Source of the DNA: an uncultured Prevotellaceae bacterium
Lineage (GTDB): Bacteria > Bacteroidota > Bacteroidia > Bacteroidales > Bacteroidaceae
Reading direction: 5' to 3'
Assembly: GCA_902799455.1 (NCBI GenBank)
Contig: CADCAX010000003.1
Location: 1 to 40,725 of the forward strand
DNA length: 40,725 nucleotides
Shown piece by piece: positions 1-8,490 of this stretch. Below the pieces are notes generated by a model. The model saw nothing but the letters and a program-made list of their open reading frames with translations, made no database searches and was not told the DNA's origin. Made by a program: the position numbers and the translations under genes. Every line of letters begins with the position of its first letter. Position 1 is the first letter of the stretch.

Positions 1-188
1 GCCAAAGGTGTAACAACATCCGTCTCCTTATATTTCAGGGTTTTGCTTATCTCATATGCCATCAGGTTGCCTATGCGCCTGACATTATTGCGGAAGCGCA
101 TACGGTCTTTCTGGATATTAACATCACGCAACTCTGCAACAAACTGATTTATGATAGAGTTGCTGGCTCCAAGATTTACAACTTTCAT
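1..188 (-). CDS. upp: Uracil phosphoribosyltransferase, N-terminal part (cut by window edge)
   Basis: The first 62 codons of a gene that runs off the left edge. The product begins MKVVNLGASNSI and continues through a stretch with RMRFRNNVRRIG and LMAYEISK, which matches the start of Bacteroidota uracil phosphoribosyltransferase from memory. The enzyme makes UMP from uracil and PRPP in the cytoplasm. Its ATG shares one base with the uraA stop codon (TAATG), so the two genes are probably translationally coupled and co-transcribed, pairing uptake with salvage. The PRPP-binding loop lies outside the window, so activity cannot be judged. Confidence 0.85.
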   Translation of the reverse strand, partial: MKVVNLGASNSIINQFVAELRDVNIQKDRMRFRNNVRRIGNLMAYEISKTLKYKETDVVTPL

Positions 189-1507
189 TAGTCTTTCTCC
201 TTTCCTTTAAACGATTTAACCTTCATACCAAGTTTGACAGGCATTATGGCATTAAGGAAAATACCTACGATAGCAGCTATGGCAAGTCCTGAGAGATGAA
301 CAGGACCGATAGCGATATCGTCATTAGCACCATACTTCACACCAATGGCAAGTACCAGTATCAATGCTGCTACGAAGACATTTCGTGAACTCTTCAGGTC
401 AACCTTCTCCTCAACAAGGTTTCTCACACCCACAGCTGATATCATTCCATAAAGTATAAGGCTGACACCACCTATTGTAGCTGCTGGCATCAACTGCACC
501 AGACAAGCAAACTTAGGACAGAAAGCAAGGATGATAGCCAGACATGCTGCTATGCGTATCACCTTTGGATCAAAAACCTTCGTAAGGTTCAGGACACCAG
601 TGTTTTCACCATATGTAGTATTTGCAGGTGCTCCGAATACAGAAGCCAATGCTGTTGCCAGACCATCACCAGTAAGTGTGCGATGCAAGCCCGGATTAGA
701 CAGAAAATCCTTACCTACTGTTGAACCTATGGCACACATATCTCCGATGTGCTCCATTATGGTAGCAAATGCGATAGGCATAACAGCAAGAATTGTTGAA
801 AGCATGAGAGTGGTATTTCCATCTTCAAAAACAGCGAAAACAGTACGATTCATATCTATAGGAAAACCAACCCATGCTGCTTCGCTAAGAGGTTTGAAAT
901 CAACCTCTCCTAGACATGCTGCTATCACATAAGACACGATTACACCGAGAAGAACTGGGATTATCCTGATAATTCCCTTACCCCATATCGAGGATGTAAT
1001 AACAGTTATTATGGCGATTATAGCCAGCAACCAATTTGTCTGACAGTTAGCAATAGCAGAACCAGACAAAACCAAACCAATTGCTATTACGATAGGACCA
1101 GTCACTACTGGAGGGAAATAATGAAGTATTTTCTGTACTCCGAAAAATTTTATGAGTGCTGCCATAATAAAATACATAAGGCCAGCACAAGCAACACCAA
1201 GACAGGCATAATCCAAAGCAAGAGTCTCAGAAAGGCCCTGCGACATTCCCATCTCTTTTACAGAGGCATAACCACCAAGAAAAGCAAAGGAAGAACCAAG
1301 GAAAGCAGGAACATTCCATTTTGAAATAAAGTGAAACATCAAAGTTCCTATACCTGCAAAAAGAAGTGTTACAGAAACGTCCAAACCAGTAATAAGCGGT
1401 ACAAGGACTGTTGCGCCAAACATGGCAAACAGATGCTGAACACCAAGTATAATCATACGAGGAGTACCCAGTTGCCGAGCATCATAAATAGCATTATTAG
1501 GTTCCAT
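188..1507 (-). CDS. uraA: Uracil/xanthine permease (nucleobase:cation symporter-2 family)
   Basis: A 439-residue, very hydrophobic protein with the NCS2 pattern: an N-terminal GVQHLFAMFGATVLVPL segment, many membrane helices, and a later ATIMEHIGD...TGDGLATALASVFGAPANTTYGEN region that holds the conserved glutamate and the family signature. It imports uracil across the inner membrane with protons. The reading frame stays open to a TTG at 1540, but that TTG is inside the -7 box of the promoter, so the ATG at 1507 is chosen. The gene overlaps upp by one base, which supports uracil as the substrate over xanthine. Confidence 0.92.
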   Translation of the reverse strand: MEPNNAIYDARQLGTPRMIILGVQHLFAMFGATVLVPLITGLDVSVTLLFAGIGTLMFHFISKWNVPAFLGSSFAFLGGYASVKEMGMSQGLSETLALDYACLGVACAGLMYFIMAALIKFFGVQKILHYFPPVVTGPIVIAIGLVLSGSAIANCQTNWLLAIIAIITVITSSIWGKGIIRIIPVLLGVIVSYVIAACLGEVDFKPLSEAAWVGFPIDMNRTVFAVFEDGNTTLMLSTILAVMPIAFATIMEHIGDMCAIGSTVGKDFLSNPGLHRTLTGDGLATALASVFGAPANTTYGENTGVLNLTKVFDPKVIRIAACLAIILAFCPKFACLVQLMPAATIGGVSLILYGMISAVGVRNLVEEKVDLKSSRNVFVAALILVLAIGVKYGANDDIAIGPVHLSGLAIAAIVGIFLNAIMPVKLGMKVKSFKGKEKD

Positions 1508-1537
1508 TTTAAAATATTTAAAAATATATTCTGCTTG

Positions 1538-1569
1538 CAAAGGTAATATTTAACATACAATTCACCAAA
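1538..1569 (-). promoter_or_regulatory. Promoter of uraA-upp
   Basis: Read on the minus strand, TTTG (1566-1569) and TACCTTTG (1538-1545) are separated by 20 nt, a full match to the Bacteroidota housekeeping promoter. The box ends about 30 nt before the uraA ATG at 1507. Confidence 0.75.
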
Positions 1570-1585
1570 CAAAAACGGATTTTTT

Positions 1586-2713
1586 TTATTTCTTCTCCTT
1601 ATTTTCAAGTAAACAATAAGATATTATAGGGTAATGATCTGATAATTTTATTTCATCATCAACCCAACATTTTATAGGATTGATATCAGGAGTACACAAT
1701 ATATAATCTATGCGGACTCTCATAGCATTATGGCAATAAGAGAAACCAAATCCCCTACCCCTTTCTTGGTAGCAATCTGTCAGTCCATCAGAAATAATAT
1801 GATGAGTATATGACAAAGGAATATCGTTGAAATCGCCACAAACTATTGCTGAGACCACTGAATTTTCCTTTATAAATTCTGCTACCTTCTCAGCTTGTGG
1901 AGCCCTTTTTTGTGCTGATGCAGACAGTTTCTTCAAATAGTATATGGATCCTGTTTTCATACTGTCTCTTTCCATATCTCCCTTTGTCACATCATGCATA
2001 AGACGAGAGAATCTTTCCTTTTCTCCTACAGAAAGCGACTGGGTTTCAAGGTGGCAGTTTACAACAAGCAACTTTTTTCCATTAACATCAACCCATATGG
2101 CTCCTGCAGCATTCGACTCGCTGGGAATTTCCAGATTTTGCTCTTTATTTATGGGATATTTTGAAAGAAATGATAGTATTACCCCATGTTTATCATTATT
2201 ATTTCTAATGGAAGTATAATACTTCATTTCAGGCATGTAATCCTTTATTATCTCCATTGTCTTATTATCCAAAGGACTTTCCTGAAGACATACTATATCA
2301 GGCTTTTGGCTTGCAATATATTCTATTGTATTTTCCTTGCCATTTTCTTCTGTTTTATCATATTTTCCCCAATCACATGTATTGTACGATAAAATCGTCA
2401 GTTTTGTTTGCGATGAGTAATCTGCCTCATCAACTGATGAAGACGTAAAAAACGGACAATACAGACTAAGGGGTTGGTATGTAGCAATAAAACCAAAAAC
2501 AGGTATGAAAAGATATTTCCATTTCACAAATACCCATAATACAAGAAAAAATCCATTTACAAACAGGAATGCAGGAAAAACATATCCCATCATCGACAAA
2601 TATGGCCAATTTATCGGTGAAAGAATATAAGAATAACCTGTGATGAGCATTCCCACCACAGATAATAAATTCAGTATTATAAGAATTATGAATGGTAATT
2701 TAGCGAATTTCAT
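1586..2713 (-). CDS. Membrane-anchored endonuclease/exonuclease/phosphatase-family protein
   Basis: About 375 residues. The first ~95 residues contain two or three hydrophobic helices, and the rest is an EEP (DNase I-like) fold. Visible catalytic motifs are QKPDIVCLQE (metal-binding Glu), VNCHLETQS, CGDFNDIP and a C-terminal SDHYPI (Asp-His pair). Family members cleave phosphodiester or phosphate bonds in nucleic acids, sphingolipids or inositides, and the substrate here is unknown. The topology suggests the catalytic domain faces the periplasm or lies at the inner membrane. The start is taken as the ATG at 2713; earlier in-frame ATGs at 2719, 2728 and 2740 are possible. All overlap the end of the rhomboid gene, so the pair is probably one operon. 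Confidence 0.82.
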   Translation of the reverse strand: MKFAKLPFIILIILNLLSVVGMLITGYSYILSPINWPYLSMMGYVFPAFLFVNGFFLVLWVFVKWKYLFIPVFGFIATYQPLSLYCPFFTSSSVDEADYSSQTKLTILSYNTCDWGKYDKTEENGKENTIEYIASQKPDIVCLQESPLDNKTMEIIKDYMPEMKYYTSIRNNNDKHGVILSFLSKYPINKEQNLEIPSESNAAGAIWVDVNGKKLLVVNCHLETQSLSVGEKERFSRLMHDVTKGDMERDSMKTGSIYYLKKLSASAQKRAPQAEKVAEFIKENSVVSAIVCGDFNDIPLSYTHHIISDGLTDCYQERGRGFGFSYCHNAMRVRIDYILCTPDINPIKCWVDDEIKLSDHYPIISYCLLENKEKK

Positions 2714-3392
2714 ACCCATCCCAGCCATTGAAGGTATCACTAGTCTTACGCCAAATCTTTATCAGGAAATATCCGAATAACATTCCTCCGAGATGTGCAA
2801 CATGTGCAACACCATCTCCTCGTGAAGATAATGCAGACCACAACTCTATGGCAGCATAACCTATTACAAACCACTTGGCCTTAATTGGTACTGGCAATGG
2901 GAATATAAAAATTCTCTCTTCCGGATAAGACATACCAAAAGCAAGCAATATACCATAGACACAACCAGAGGCTCCAACAGTTGTAAATGCATTGAGGGCC
3001 ACCCTGTCAGCATAACCTAAATGGAACATTTCCCCAATTGTTGCCTCTGGCGGAAGCATTGCATATATCTGCACAAATTGTGAAAGTTCCTGACATAATG
3101 CTGCACCCAGTCCACATACTATATAATATATAAGGAATCTCTTCTCACCAAAAGTACGTTCTACTGTTCCACCAAACATCCAGAGTGCAAACATATTAAA
3201 GAACAGATGCGTGAAACTGGCATGCATGAACATATATGTCAGCAATTGATGTAGATGAAAATCTTCAGCTAAAAAGAAGTGAAGTCCAAATACATTATCA
3301 AAATTTATTCTGCCAGATAACACCAATTTTGCCATATAGCAAATGATGTTAATAATAAGCAGATTTTTCGTTATGTTAGGGATATTTCTCAT
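2700..3392 (-). CDS. Rhomboid-family intramembrane serine protease
   Basis: About 230 residues with six or so membrane helices. It shows the rhomboid features in order: HLHQLLTYMFMHASFTHLFFNM (early His-rich segment and Asn), an E/R loop, the catalytic GASG (Ser about residue 142) and HVAHLGG (catalytic His about residue 200). Rhomboids cut membrane proteins within or near their transmembrane helices. The frame extends to a TTG at 3404, but this overlaps the -7 promoter box, so the ATG at 3392 is preferred. The 3' end overlaps the downstream EEP gene. The natural substrate cannot be inferred. Confidence 0.9.
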   Translation of the reverse strand: MRNIPNITKNLLIINIICYMAKLVLSGRINFDNVFGLHFFLAEDFHLHQLLTYMFMHASFTHLFFNMFALWMFGGTVERTFGEKRFLIYYIVCGLGAALCQELSQFVQIYAMLPPEATIGEMFHLGYADRVALNAFTTVGASGCVYGILLAFGMSYPEERIFIFPLPVPIKAKWFVIGYAAIELWSALSSRGDGVAHVAHLGGMLFGYFLIKIWRKTSDTFNGWDGYEIR

Positions 3393-3401
3393 ATTTGCAT
3401 G

Positions 3402-3409
3402 CAAAAGTA
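3402..3409 (-). promoter_or_regulatory. -7 box upstream of the rhomboid gene
   Basis: TACTTTTG on the minus strand fits TAnnTTTG and ends only about 9 nt before the ATG at 3392. No TTTG is seen at the usual spacing upstream. It is followed by GCATGCAAA, which also follows the HU promoter. Confidence 0.5.
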
Positions 3410-3513
3410 CTAATTTTTACTTGAAAATACGGGAGTTTGCTACCAAAAATTATCCTTAAATTGTTTTTTTTTGGTATTTTTGGGAAAATATCGTCATTTT
3501 TTTTCGATTTTTC

Positions 3514-3544
3514 TTGCATTTTCAAATTTTATGTCATAACTTTG
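3514..3544 (+). promoter_or_regulatory. Promoter of the HU gene
   Basis: TTG (3514-3516), 20 nt, then TAACTTTG (3537-3544) is a good match to the Bacteroidota promoter. It leaves a leader of roughly 50 nt before the HU ATG at 3600. Confidence 0.7.
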
Positions 3545-3599
3545 CATGCAGAAGTTTTTTTCTTTTTTTATTTTACTAATTTAAATAATTCACAGTATT

Positions 3600-3860
3600 A
3601 TGAACAAGACAGATCTCGTAAAGAAGATTGCAGAAAAAGCTGGTCTTTCTCAGGCAGCTAGTAAGGAAGCTCTTGACGCAGCCCTCGACGCTATCCAGGG
3701 TGCTCTCAAGAAGGGTGATTCAGTTCAGCTCATCGGTTTCGGAACATTCAGCGTTCAGAAGCGTGCTGCTCGTACAGGTAAGAATCCTGCTACAGGTGAA
3801 GCTATCAAGATTCCAGCAAAGAAGGTTGCTAAGTGGAAGGCAAGCTCTTCACTGCTTTAA
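3600..3860 (+). CDS. HU-family nucleoid-associated DNA-binding protein
   Basis: 86 residues, the size of a standard HU/IHF subunit. The sequence starts MNKTDLVKKIAEKAGLSQAA (N-terminal helices), then GFGTFSVQKRAARTG and KNPATGEAIKIPA, the beta-arm signature with the Pro that intercalates in DNA. It binds and bends DNA as a dimer and compacts the chromosome. It has its own promoter and a strong terminator just downstream. Codon use is noticeably richer in preferred codons than its neighbours, as expected for an abundant protein. It lies directly beside the DnaA-box cluster. Confidence 0.96.
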   Translation: MNKTDLVKKIAEKAGLSQAASKEALDAALDAIQGALKKGDSVQLIGFGTFSVQKRAARTGKNPATGEAIKIPAKKVAKWKASSSLL

Positions 3861-3883
3861 TCTTCTATAAGAAGCAGATATAG

Positions 3884-3911
3884 ACCACGGCTTCCACGCC
3901 GTGGTTTTTTT
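3884..3911 (+). terminator. Rho-independent terminator of the HU gene
   Basis: A perfect 8-bp stem (ACCACGGC 3884-3891 with GCCGTGGT 3898-3905) and a 6-nt loop, followed by a T run to 3911. It starts 23 nt after the HU stop codon. Confidence 0.92.
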
Positions 3912-4172
3912 ATTTGCAGATTTGTGTGGATAACAGTGTGGATAACTTTATAATAACATATGAAAAAGCATAATTTATCCAACATAATTTTACCATATTG
4001 AGATATCCACAAACTTATAAACATCATATACTGTAAATTATAAAACAATTATCAAAAGTAATATATATTGAATATCATACAATTACGATACTTATAAACT
4101 TATCAACACACTATTCTTTCTATTCTTTAAAATTTAATCATTCTATATATAATATAATAAAATAATAAAGAC
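3912..4172. other. oriC: Candidate chromosomal replication origin (DnaA-box cluster and AT-rich tract)
   Basis: A gene-free stretch containing two perfect DnaA boxes on the minus strand (TGTGGATAA at 3925-3933 and 3937-3945, one helical turn apart) and two 8-of-9 boxes on the plus strand (ATATCCACA 4003-4011 and TTATCAACA 4100-4108). A weaker TTATCCAAC lies at 3975-3983. The rest is extremely AT-rich, especially 4112-4170, and could be the unwinding element. No dnaA gene is in the window, but many Bacteroidota origins are thought not to adjoin dnaA. It could instead be a DnaA-binding regulatory region. Nearby parS sites favour an origin-proximal location. Confidence 0.5.
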
Positions 4173-4778
4173 GTGGAAAAATTTACATCTTCAGCAAATA
4201 AAATCTTTAATCAAGCTATTAATGATTATCACATTCATGATAATATAGATACTGTAATATCAAATCCATACAAAGAGGATTCTATTGAAGGTATCCTGTA
4301 TCATAAATGCTGGATAGACACAGTACAATGGCATTTTGAAGATATTATACGTGATCCGGACATAGACCCATCTGAGGCTCTTGTATTAAAGCGCAGAATA
4401 GATAAGTCAAATCAGGATCGTACTGATATGGTAGAGGATATAGATACCTATTTCAGGACAAAATATAAAGATGTGAAGATACTTCCTGATGCTACCATCA
4501 ATACAGAATCTCCTGCATGGGCCATAGACAGACTTTCTATACTTGCCTTGAAGATTTACCACATGGAGGAGCAGACAAAGCGTACAGACACGTCTGAGGA
4601 CCATTTAGCAACATGTAGGGGTAAGTTGGCTATATTGCTGGAACAACAGAAAGACTTGTCTTTGGCAATAGACCAATTATTGGAAGATATAGAAGCAGGA
4701 CGTAAATATATGAAGGTATATCGTCAGATGAAAATGTATAACGATCCTTCTACTAATCCTGTATTATACGGGAAATAA
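4173..4778 (+). CDS. DUF4254-family protein
   Basis: A 201-residue soluble protein without signal peptide or membrane segments, rich in charged residues and predicted helices. The NDYH start, WHFEDIIRDP, KRRIDKSNQDRTDMVEDID and a long helical C-terminus (HLATCRGKLAILLEQQKDLSLAIDQ is a likely coiled coil) resemble the DUF4254 family of Bacteroidota, recalled rather than searched. The function is unknown. Such genes are found beside GT9 glycosyltransferases, as here, which hints at a link to surface polysaccharide. The start is GTG at 4173. Its 3' end overlaps the convergent GT9 fragment by 26 bp. Confidence 0.72.
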   Translation: MEKFTSSANKIFNQAINDYHIHDNIDTVISNPYKEDSIEGILYHKCWIDTVQWHFEDIIRDPDIDPSEALVLKRRIDKSNQDRTDMVEDIDTYFRTKYKDVKILPDATINTESPAWAIDRLSILALKIYHMEEQTKRTDTSEDHLATCRGKLAILLEQQKDLSLAIDQLLEDIEAGRKYMKVYRQMKMYNDPSTNPVLYGK

Positions 4779-5238
4779 TTTCTTCAGGTTCGATATCCAT
4801 ACAAGCCATGTCTCCTCTAAGGCATGGCTTGTTTCCGTATATGGAGCAAGGTCTGCATGGAAGGTCTTTCTGGATACAGTCTTCCATTTTCTGTCCCCAT
4901 CCTAAAAATCCTGCATAGGGATGTGTTGCTCCCCATATGCTGATAACTCTCAATCCGACGATACTGGCAAGATGCATGTTTCCTGAATCCATAGAAATCA
5001 TGACATCAAGCTTTTTCATTTTTTCCAAGTCAGCACGAATTCCTTCACCAGTAGCAACGATTAAATCGTATTTTTCAGCCCATTGCTGCATCAGTTCCAA
5101 CTCTTCTCCCTTTCCACAAAAAAGGTATATATGGCAATCCGGCTGTTTTTCTTTAAGCAACTGAATAACCTTCTCCATCCTGTCGAGAGGATATATCTTT
5201 CCTTTGTGAGCAGCAAAAGGGGCTATACCTATATTCAT
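4753..5238 (-). CDS. GT9 (heptosyltransferase-like) glycosyltransferase, C-terminal fragment
   Basis: 161 residues corresponding to the C-terminal, nucleotide-sugar-binding Rossmann domain of a GT-B fold GT9 enzyme. It starts MNIGIAPFAAHKGKIYPLD and continues with DVMISMDSGNMHLASIVG and ISIWGATHPYAGF, then a cysteine-rich LPCRPCSIYGNKPCLRG tail typical of the Bacteroidota branch. Its ATG overlaps the stop of the N-terminal fragment (ATGA), so the two could be translated together. Compared with the single-ORF family (about 345 residues, from memory), about 40 hinge residues are missing. This is either one half of a split enzyme or part of a decaying gene. Confidence 0.75.
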   Translation of the reverse strand: MNIGIAPFAAHKGKIYPLDRMEKVIQLLKEKQPDCHIYLFCGKGEELELMQQWAEKYDLIVATGEGIRADLEKMKKLDVMISMDSGNMHLASIVGLRVISIWGATHPYAGFLGWGQKMEDCIQKDLPCRPCSIYGNKPCLRGDMACMDIEPEEIISRIIQD

Positions 5239-5672
5239 ATGTTTAATGCTTCAAAATAGTTTTCAAAAGACGTGGGAAGCTGTTTAAGAACCTTCTTTGG
5301 TGGAGGAGCAGTTATAAGTTTACGTAATTCACGATGTTTATTTATCTTACGTACCTTATATCCATGAATCTTAAAAAGAAATCTCAATACTTTGGTACGA
5401 AGAACATCATGTTCATCAATAATGTAGTCAAAACCAAGCTTTTTGAGTTCTTTGAAAAGTCTGTAAATACCAGGCAATCCTTTGTATACTTTCTTAATAT
5501 CTGCTCCTATGAAAGACACATTCTCTCCTACCCCATCGAACAAAGGTTCATATATGGGTTTTGAGAGAATTATGTATTCATTATTTATGTTGTCAGCAGC
5601 TACCTGTTTAAGTACAGGTGACAGCATAGCAACATCTCCTAGGGCAGAGAAGCGTATTACAAGGATGCGCAT
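5235..5672 (-). CDS. GT9 (heptosyltransferase-like) glycosyltransferase, N-terminal fragment
   Basis: 145 residues matching the acceptor-binding N-terminal half of a GT9 enzyme: MRILVIRFSALGDVAMLSPV (the GD motif of the family), then DYIIDEHDVLRTKVLRF and a basic stretch. It stops after PTSFENYFEALNI, where single-chain relatives run on through the hinge. It follows leuS by 3 nt in the mutS-leuS operon. The in-frame stop overlaps the ATG of the C-terminal fragment. GT9 enzymes add sugars to lipid A core or related glycans, and the exact sugar cannot be told. Without the C-terminal half it is unlikely to work alone. Confidence 0.75.
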   Translation of the reverse strand: MRILVIRFSALGDVAMLSPVLKQVAADNINNEYIILSKPIYEPLFDGVGENVSFIGADIKKVYKGLPGIYRLFKELKKLGFDYIIDEHDVLRTKVLRFLFKIHGYKVRKINKHRELRKLITAPPPKKVLKQLPTSFENYFEALNI

Positions 5673-5675
5673 GTG

Positions 5676-8468
5676 TTATTTTATAACAATATTAATGATT
5701 CTACCTGGTACAACGATTGTCTTAATAATCTGCTTTCCTTCTGTATATTTTGCAGTACGTTCGTCAGCAAGAGCAAGTTTTTCAACTTCCTCACGTGAAG
5801 CATCTGCAGGTATCTGCATAGTAAAGCGTGTCTTACCACAGAACTGAACAGGCATTGTTATCTCAGAATCCTTTGTCTTAGATTCATCGAAAGCAGGCCA
5901 TTTGGCATCACAGACAGATGTATTGTTACCAAGAGCATGATATAGCTCTTCTGCAATAAATGGTGCAAATGGTGCAATAAGTGTTACCAGCTGTTCCAAA
6001 ACAGCCTTAGAACGGCATTTCTGCAGTTCTCCTGTTGCTATCATGAATGCTGAGATACTTGTGTTGTATGAGAACTGCTCTATGTCTCCTGTAACTTTCT
6101 TAATGAGCTTATGAAGTGACTTTTCTTCTTCCTGTGTAGGAGCAACATCTTGTGGCAACCAGTTACCCTCTCTGTCATAGAAGAGTCCCCACAGTTTCTT
6201 GAGGAATCTGTGACAGCCGTCAATACCATTAGTATCCCAAGGCTTTGACTGTTCTACAGGACCAAGGAACATTTCATAGAGACGAAGTGTGTCAGCACCA
6301 TATTTCTCTACTATCATGTCAGGATTGACAACATTGAACATAGACTTTGACATCTTTTCAACAGCCCATCCGCACTTGTATTCATTGTTATCGTTCAAGA
6401 TAAACTTAGCATCATTATATTCAGGACGCCAAGCCTTGAAAGCCTCAACATCAAGAATATCAGCACTTACAATGTTAACATCTACATGGATAGGTGTTAC
6501 GTCATATTCATCTTTTTTCTCGATGGAAACGAAGGTATTTGTGTCTTTTATGCGATATACAAAGTTAGAACGGCCCTGAATCATTCCCTGATTGATGAGT
6601 TTCTGGAATGGCTCTTCTTTGCATGAAACACCCAGGTCATAAAGGAATTTGTTCCAGAACCTTGAGTAAATCAAGTGACCAGTAGCATGCTCTGAACCAC
6701 CAACATAGAGGTCAACATTTTGCCAGTATTTATCTACTGCTGGATCTACCAGAGCATTCTCATTCTTTGGGTCCATATAGCGCAGATAATATGCAGAAGA
6801 GCCTGCAAATCCTGGCATTGTATAGAGTTCTATTGGGAAAACAGTCTTGTTGTCTATCTTAGAATTCTCAACAATACACTTGTTTGCTTCATCCCAAGCC
6901 CATTTTGTGGCATTTCCGAGTGGTGGCTCGCCTGTTTCTGTTGGCAGGAATTTCTCTACCTCAGGAAGTTCTATTGGCAGACATTCTTCAGGAATCATAC
7001 AAGGTTCACCATTCTTGTAATAAACAGGGAATGGCTCACCCCAATATCTCTGACGTGAGAAGATAGCATCACGAAGGCGATAGTTCACCTTTACCCTACC
7101 AATATTATGCTTTTCAACGAATTCCTTTGTGGCAGCAATAGCTTCTTTTACGGTTTTACCGTTCAAATTGAGGGCTTCACCATCATATTCCACTGATTTT
7201 TTTCCCTCTGCAGGAGAATTGGCTACTATACCCTCTTTTGCATCATAGCTCTCTTCACTTACGTCAGCACCCTCGATAAGTGGGATGATAGGCAGGTTGA
7301 AGTGTTTTGCAAAGGCATAGTCACGAGAGTCGTGAGCTGGTACAGCCATAATAGCTCCTGTACCATATCCTGCAAGTACGTATTCACTGATCCAAATAGG
7401 ATTTTTCTCTCCTGTGAATGGATTGATAGCATAAGAACCAGAGAAGACACCTGTTACCTTATGGTCAATCATTCTCTCACGTTCTGTACGACCTTTCACA
7501 TATGCCACATATTTGTCAACTTCTGCCTTTTGATCAGGAGTAGTGAGTTTTTCTACCAGTTCTGATTCAGGAGCCAATACCATGAATGTAACACCAAACA
7601 TAGTATCTGCACGAGTAGTAAAGATAGTAAAACTCTCGTTGGAATCGGCAACTTTGAACTCTACTTCTGTTCCTTCAGAGCGTCCTATCCAGTTTTTCTG
7701 GGTTTCCTTTATTGATTCACTCCAGTCTATTGTCTCCAGACCATCAAGGAGTCTCTGAGCATAAGCACTTACACGAAGGCACCACTGGCGCATCTTCTTC
7801 TGCTCTACAGGGAAGCCACCACGAACAGATACTCCATCTACTACCTCATCATTAGCAAGAACAGTACCAAGACCAGCACACCAGTTTACCATTGTCTCAC
7901 CCATGAAGGCAATACGATAGTTCATAAGGAGTTCTGACTGCTCCTTAGCATCGCTTGGCCACTTACCTTCTTTCTTGAACTTTTCAATGAGTTTCTCGAT
8001 AGGCTGTGCCTTCTTCAGGTCCTCATCATAGTAGCTGTTATACATCTTCTGGAAAGCCCACTGTGTCCATTTGTAGTATATAGGGTCACAAGTGCGTACC
8101 TCACGGCTCCAATCAAATGAGAAACCAATCTTATCCAGCTGCTCTCTATAGCGGTCAATATTCTGGAATGTAGTCTTTTCAGGATGCTGTCCTGTCTGGA
8201 TGGCATACTGCTCTGCAGGCAGTCCGTAGGCATCATATCCCATAGGATTGAGCACATTAAAGCCCTGCAGACGCTTATATCGTGCATAAATATCACTTGC
8301 TATATAGCCCAGAGGATGTCCTACATGAAGACCAGCTCCTGATGGATAAGGGAACATATTTAAGACATAAAACTTCTGCTTGGAAGAATCTTCCGTAACT
8401 TTGTAGGTGTTGTTCTCCTTCCAATAAGAGAACCATCTCTTTTCGATATCTCTAAAGTTATACTCCAT
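5676..8468 (-). CDS. leuS: Leucyl-tRNA synthetase
   Basis: 930 residues, the normal size for bacterial LeuRS. It attaches leucine to tRNA-Leu. The ATP-binding motif is LHVGHPLGY in the [13 protein letters not shown] context, followed by [16 protein letters not shown]. The CP1 editing domain lies in the middle ([21 protein letters not shown] and the conserved [15 protein letters not shown]). The catalytic [15 protein letters not shown] loop precedes the anticodon-binding and C-terminal domains. It starts 22 nt after mutS and ends 3 nt before the GT9 fragment, so these are probably one transcript. Confidence 0.97.
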   Translation of the reverse strand: MEYNFRDIEKRWFSYWKENNTYKVTEDSSKQKFYVLNMFPYPSGAGLHVGHPLGYIASDIYARYKRLQGFNVLNPMGYDAYGLPAEQYAIQTGQHPEKTTFQNIDRYREQLDKIGFSFDWSREVRTCDPIYYKWTQWAFQKMYNSYYDEDLKKAQPIEKLIEKFKKEGKWPSDAKEQSELLMNYRIAFMGETMVNWCAGLGTVLANDEVVDGVSVRGGFPVEQKKMRQWCLRVSAYAQRLLDGLETIDWSESIKETQKNWIGRSEGTEVEFKVADSNESFTIFTTRADTMFGVTFMVLAPESELVEKLTTPDQKAEVDKYVAYVKGRTERERMIDHKVTGVFSGSYAINPFTGEKNPIWISEYVLAGYGTGAIMAVPAHDSRDYAFAKHFNLPIIPLIEGADVSEESYDAKEGIVANSPAEGKKSVEYDGEALNLNGKTVKEAIAATKEFVEKHNIGRVKVNYRLRDAIFSRQRYWGEPFPVYYKNGEPCMIPEECLPIELPEVEKFLPTETGEPPLGNATKWAWDEANKCIVENSKIDNKTVFPIELYTMPGFAGSSAYYLRYMDPKNENALVDPAVDKYWQNVDLYVGGSEHATGHLIYSRFWNKFLYDLGVSCKEEPFQKLINQGMIQGRSNFVYRIKDTNTFVSIEKKDEYDVTPIHVDVNIVSADILDVEAFKAWRPEYNDAKFILNDNNEYKCGWAVEKMSKSMFNVVNPDMIVEKYGADTLRLYEMFLGPVEQSKPWDTNGIDGCHRFLKKLWGLFYDREGNWLPQDVAPTQEEEKSLHKLIKKVTGDIEQFSYNTSISAFMIATGELQKCRSKAVLEQLVTLIAPFAPFIAEELYHALGNNTSVCDAKWPAFDESKTKDSEITMPVQFCGKTRFTMQIPADASREEVEKLALADERTAKYTEGKQIIKTIVVPGRIINIVIK

Positions 8469-8490
8469 TTTTTGTATATGATTTTTTGTT

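Noticed and set aside
6289..8296. Long open frames on the other strand of leuS, and similar ones opposite mutS, uvrC, polA and parE
   Set aside because: They lie wholly inside well-supported genes, have no family resemblance and have atypical composition.
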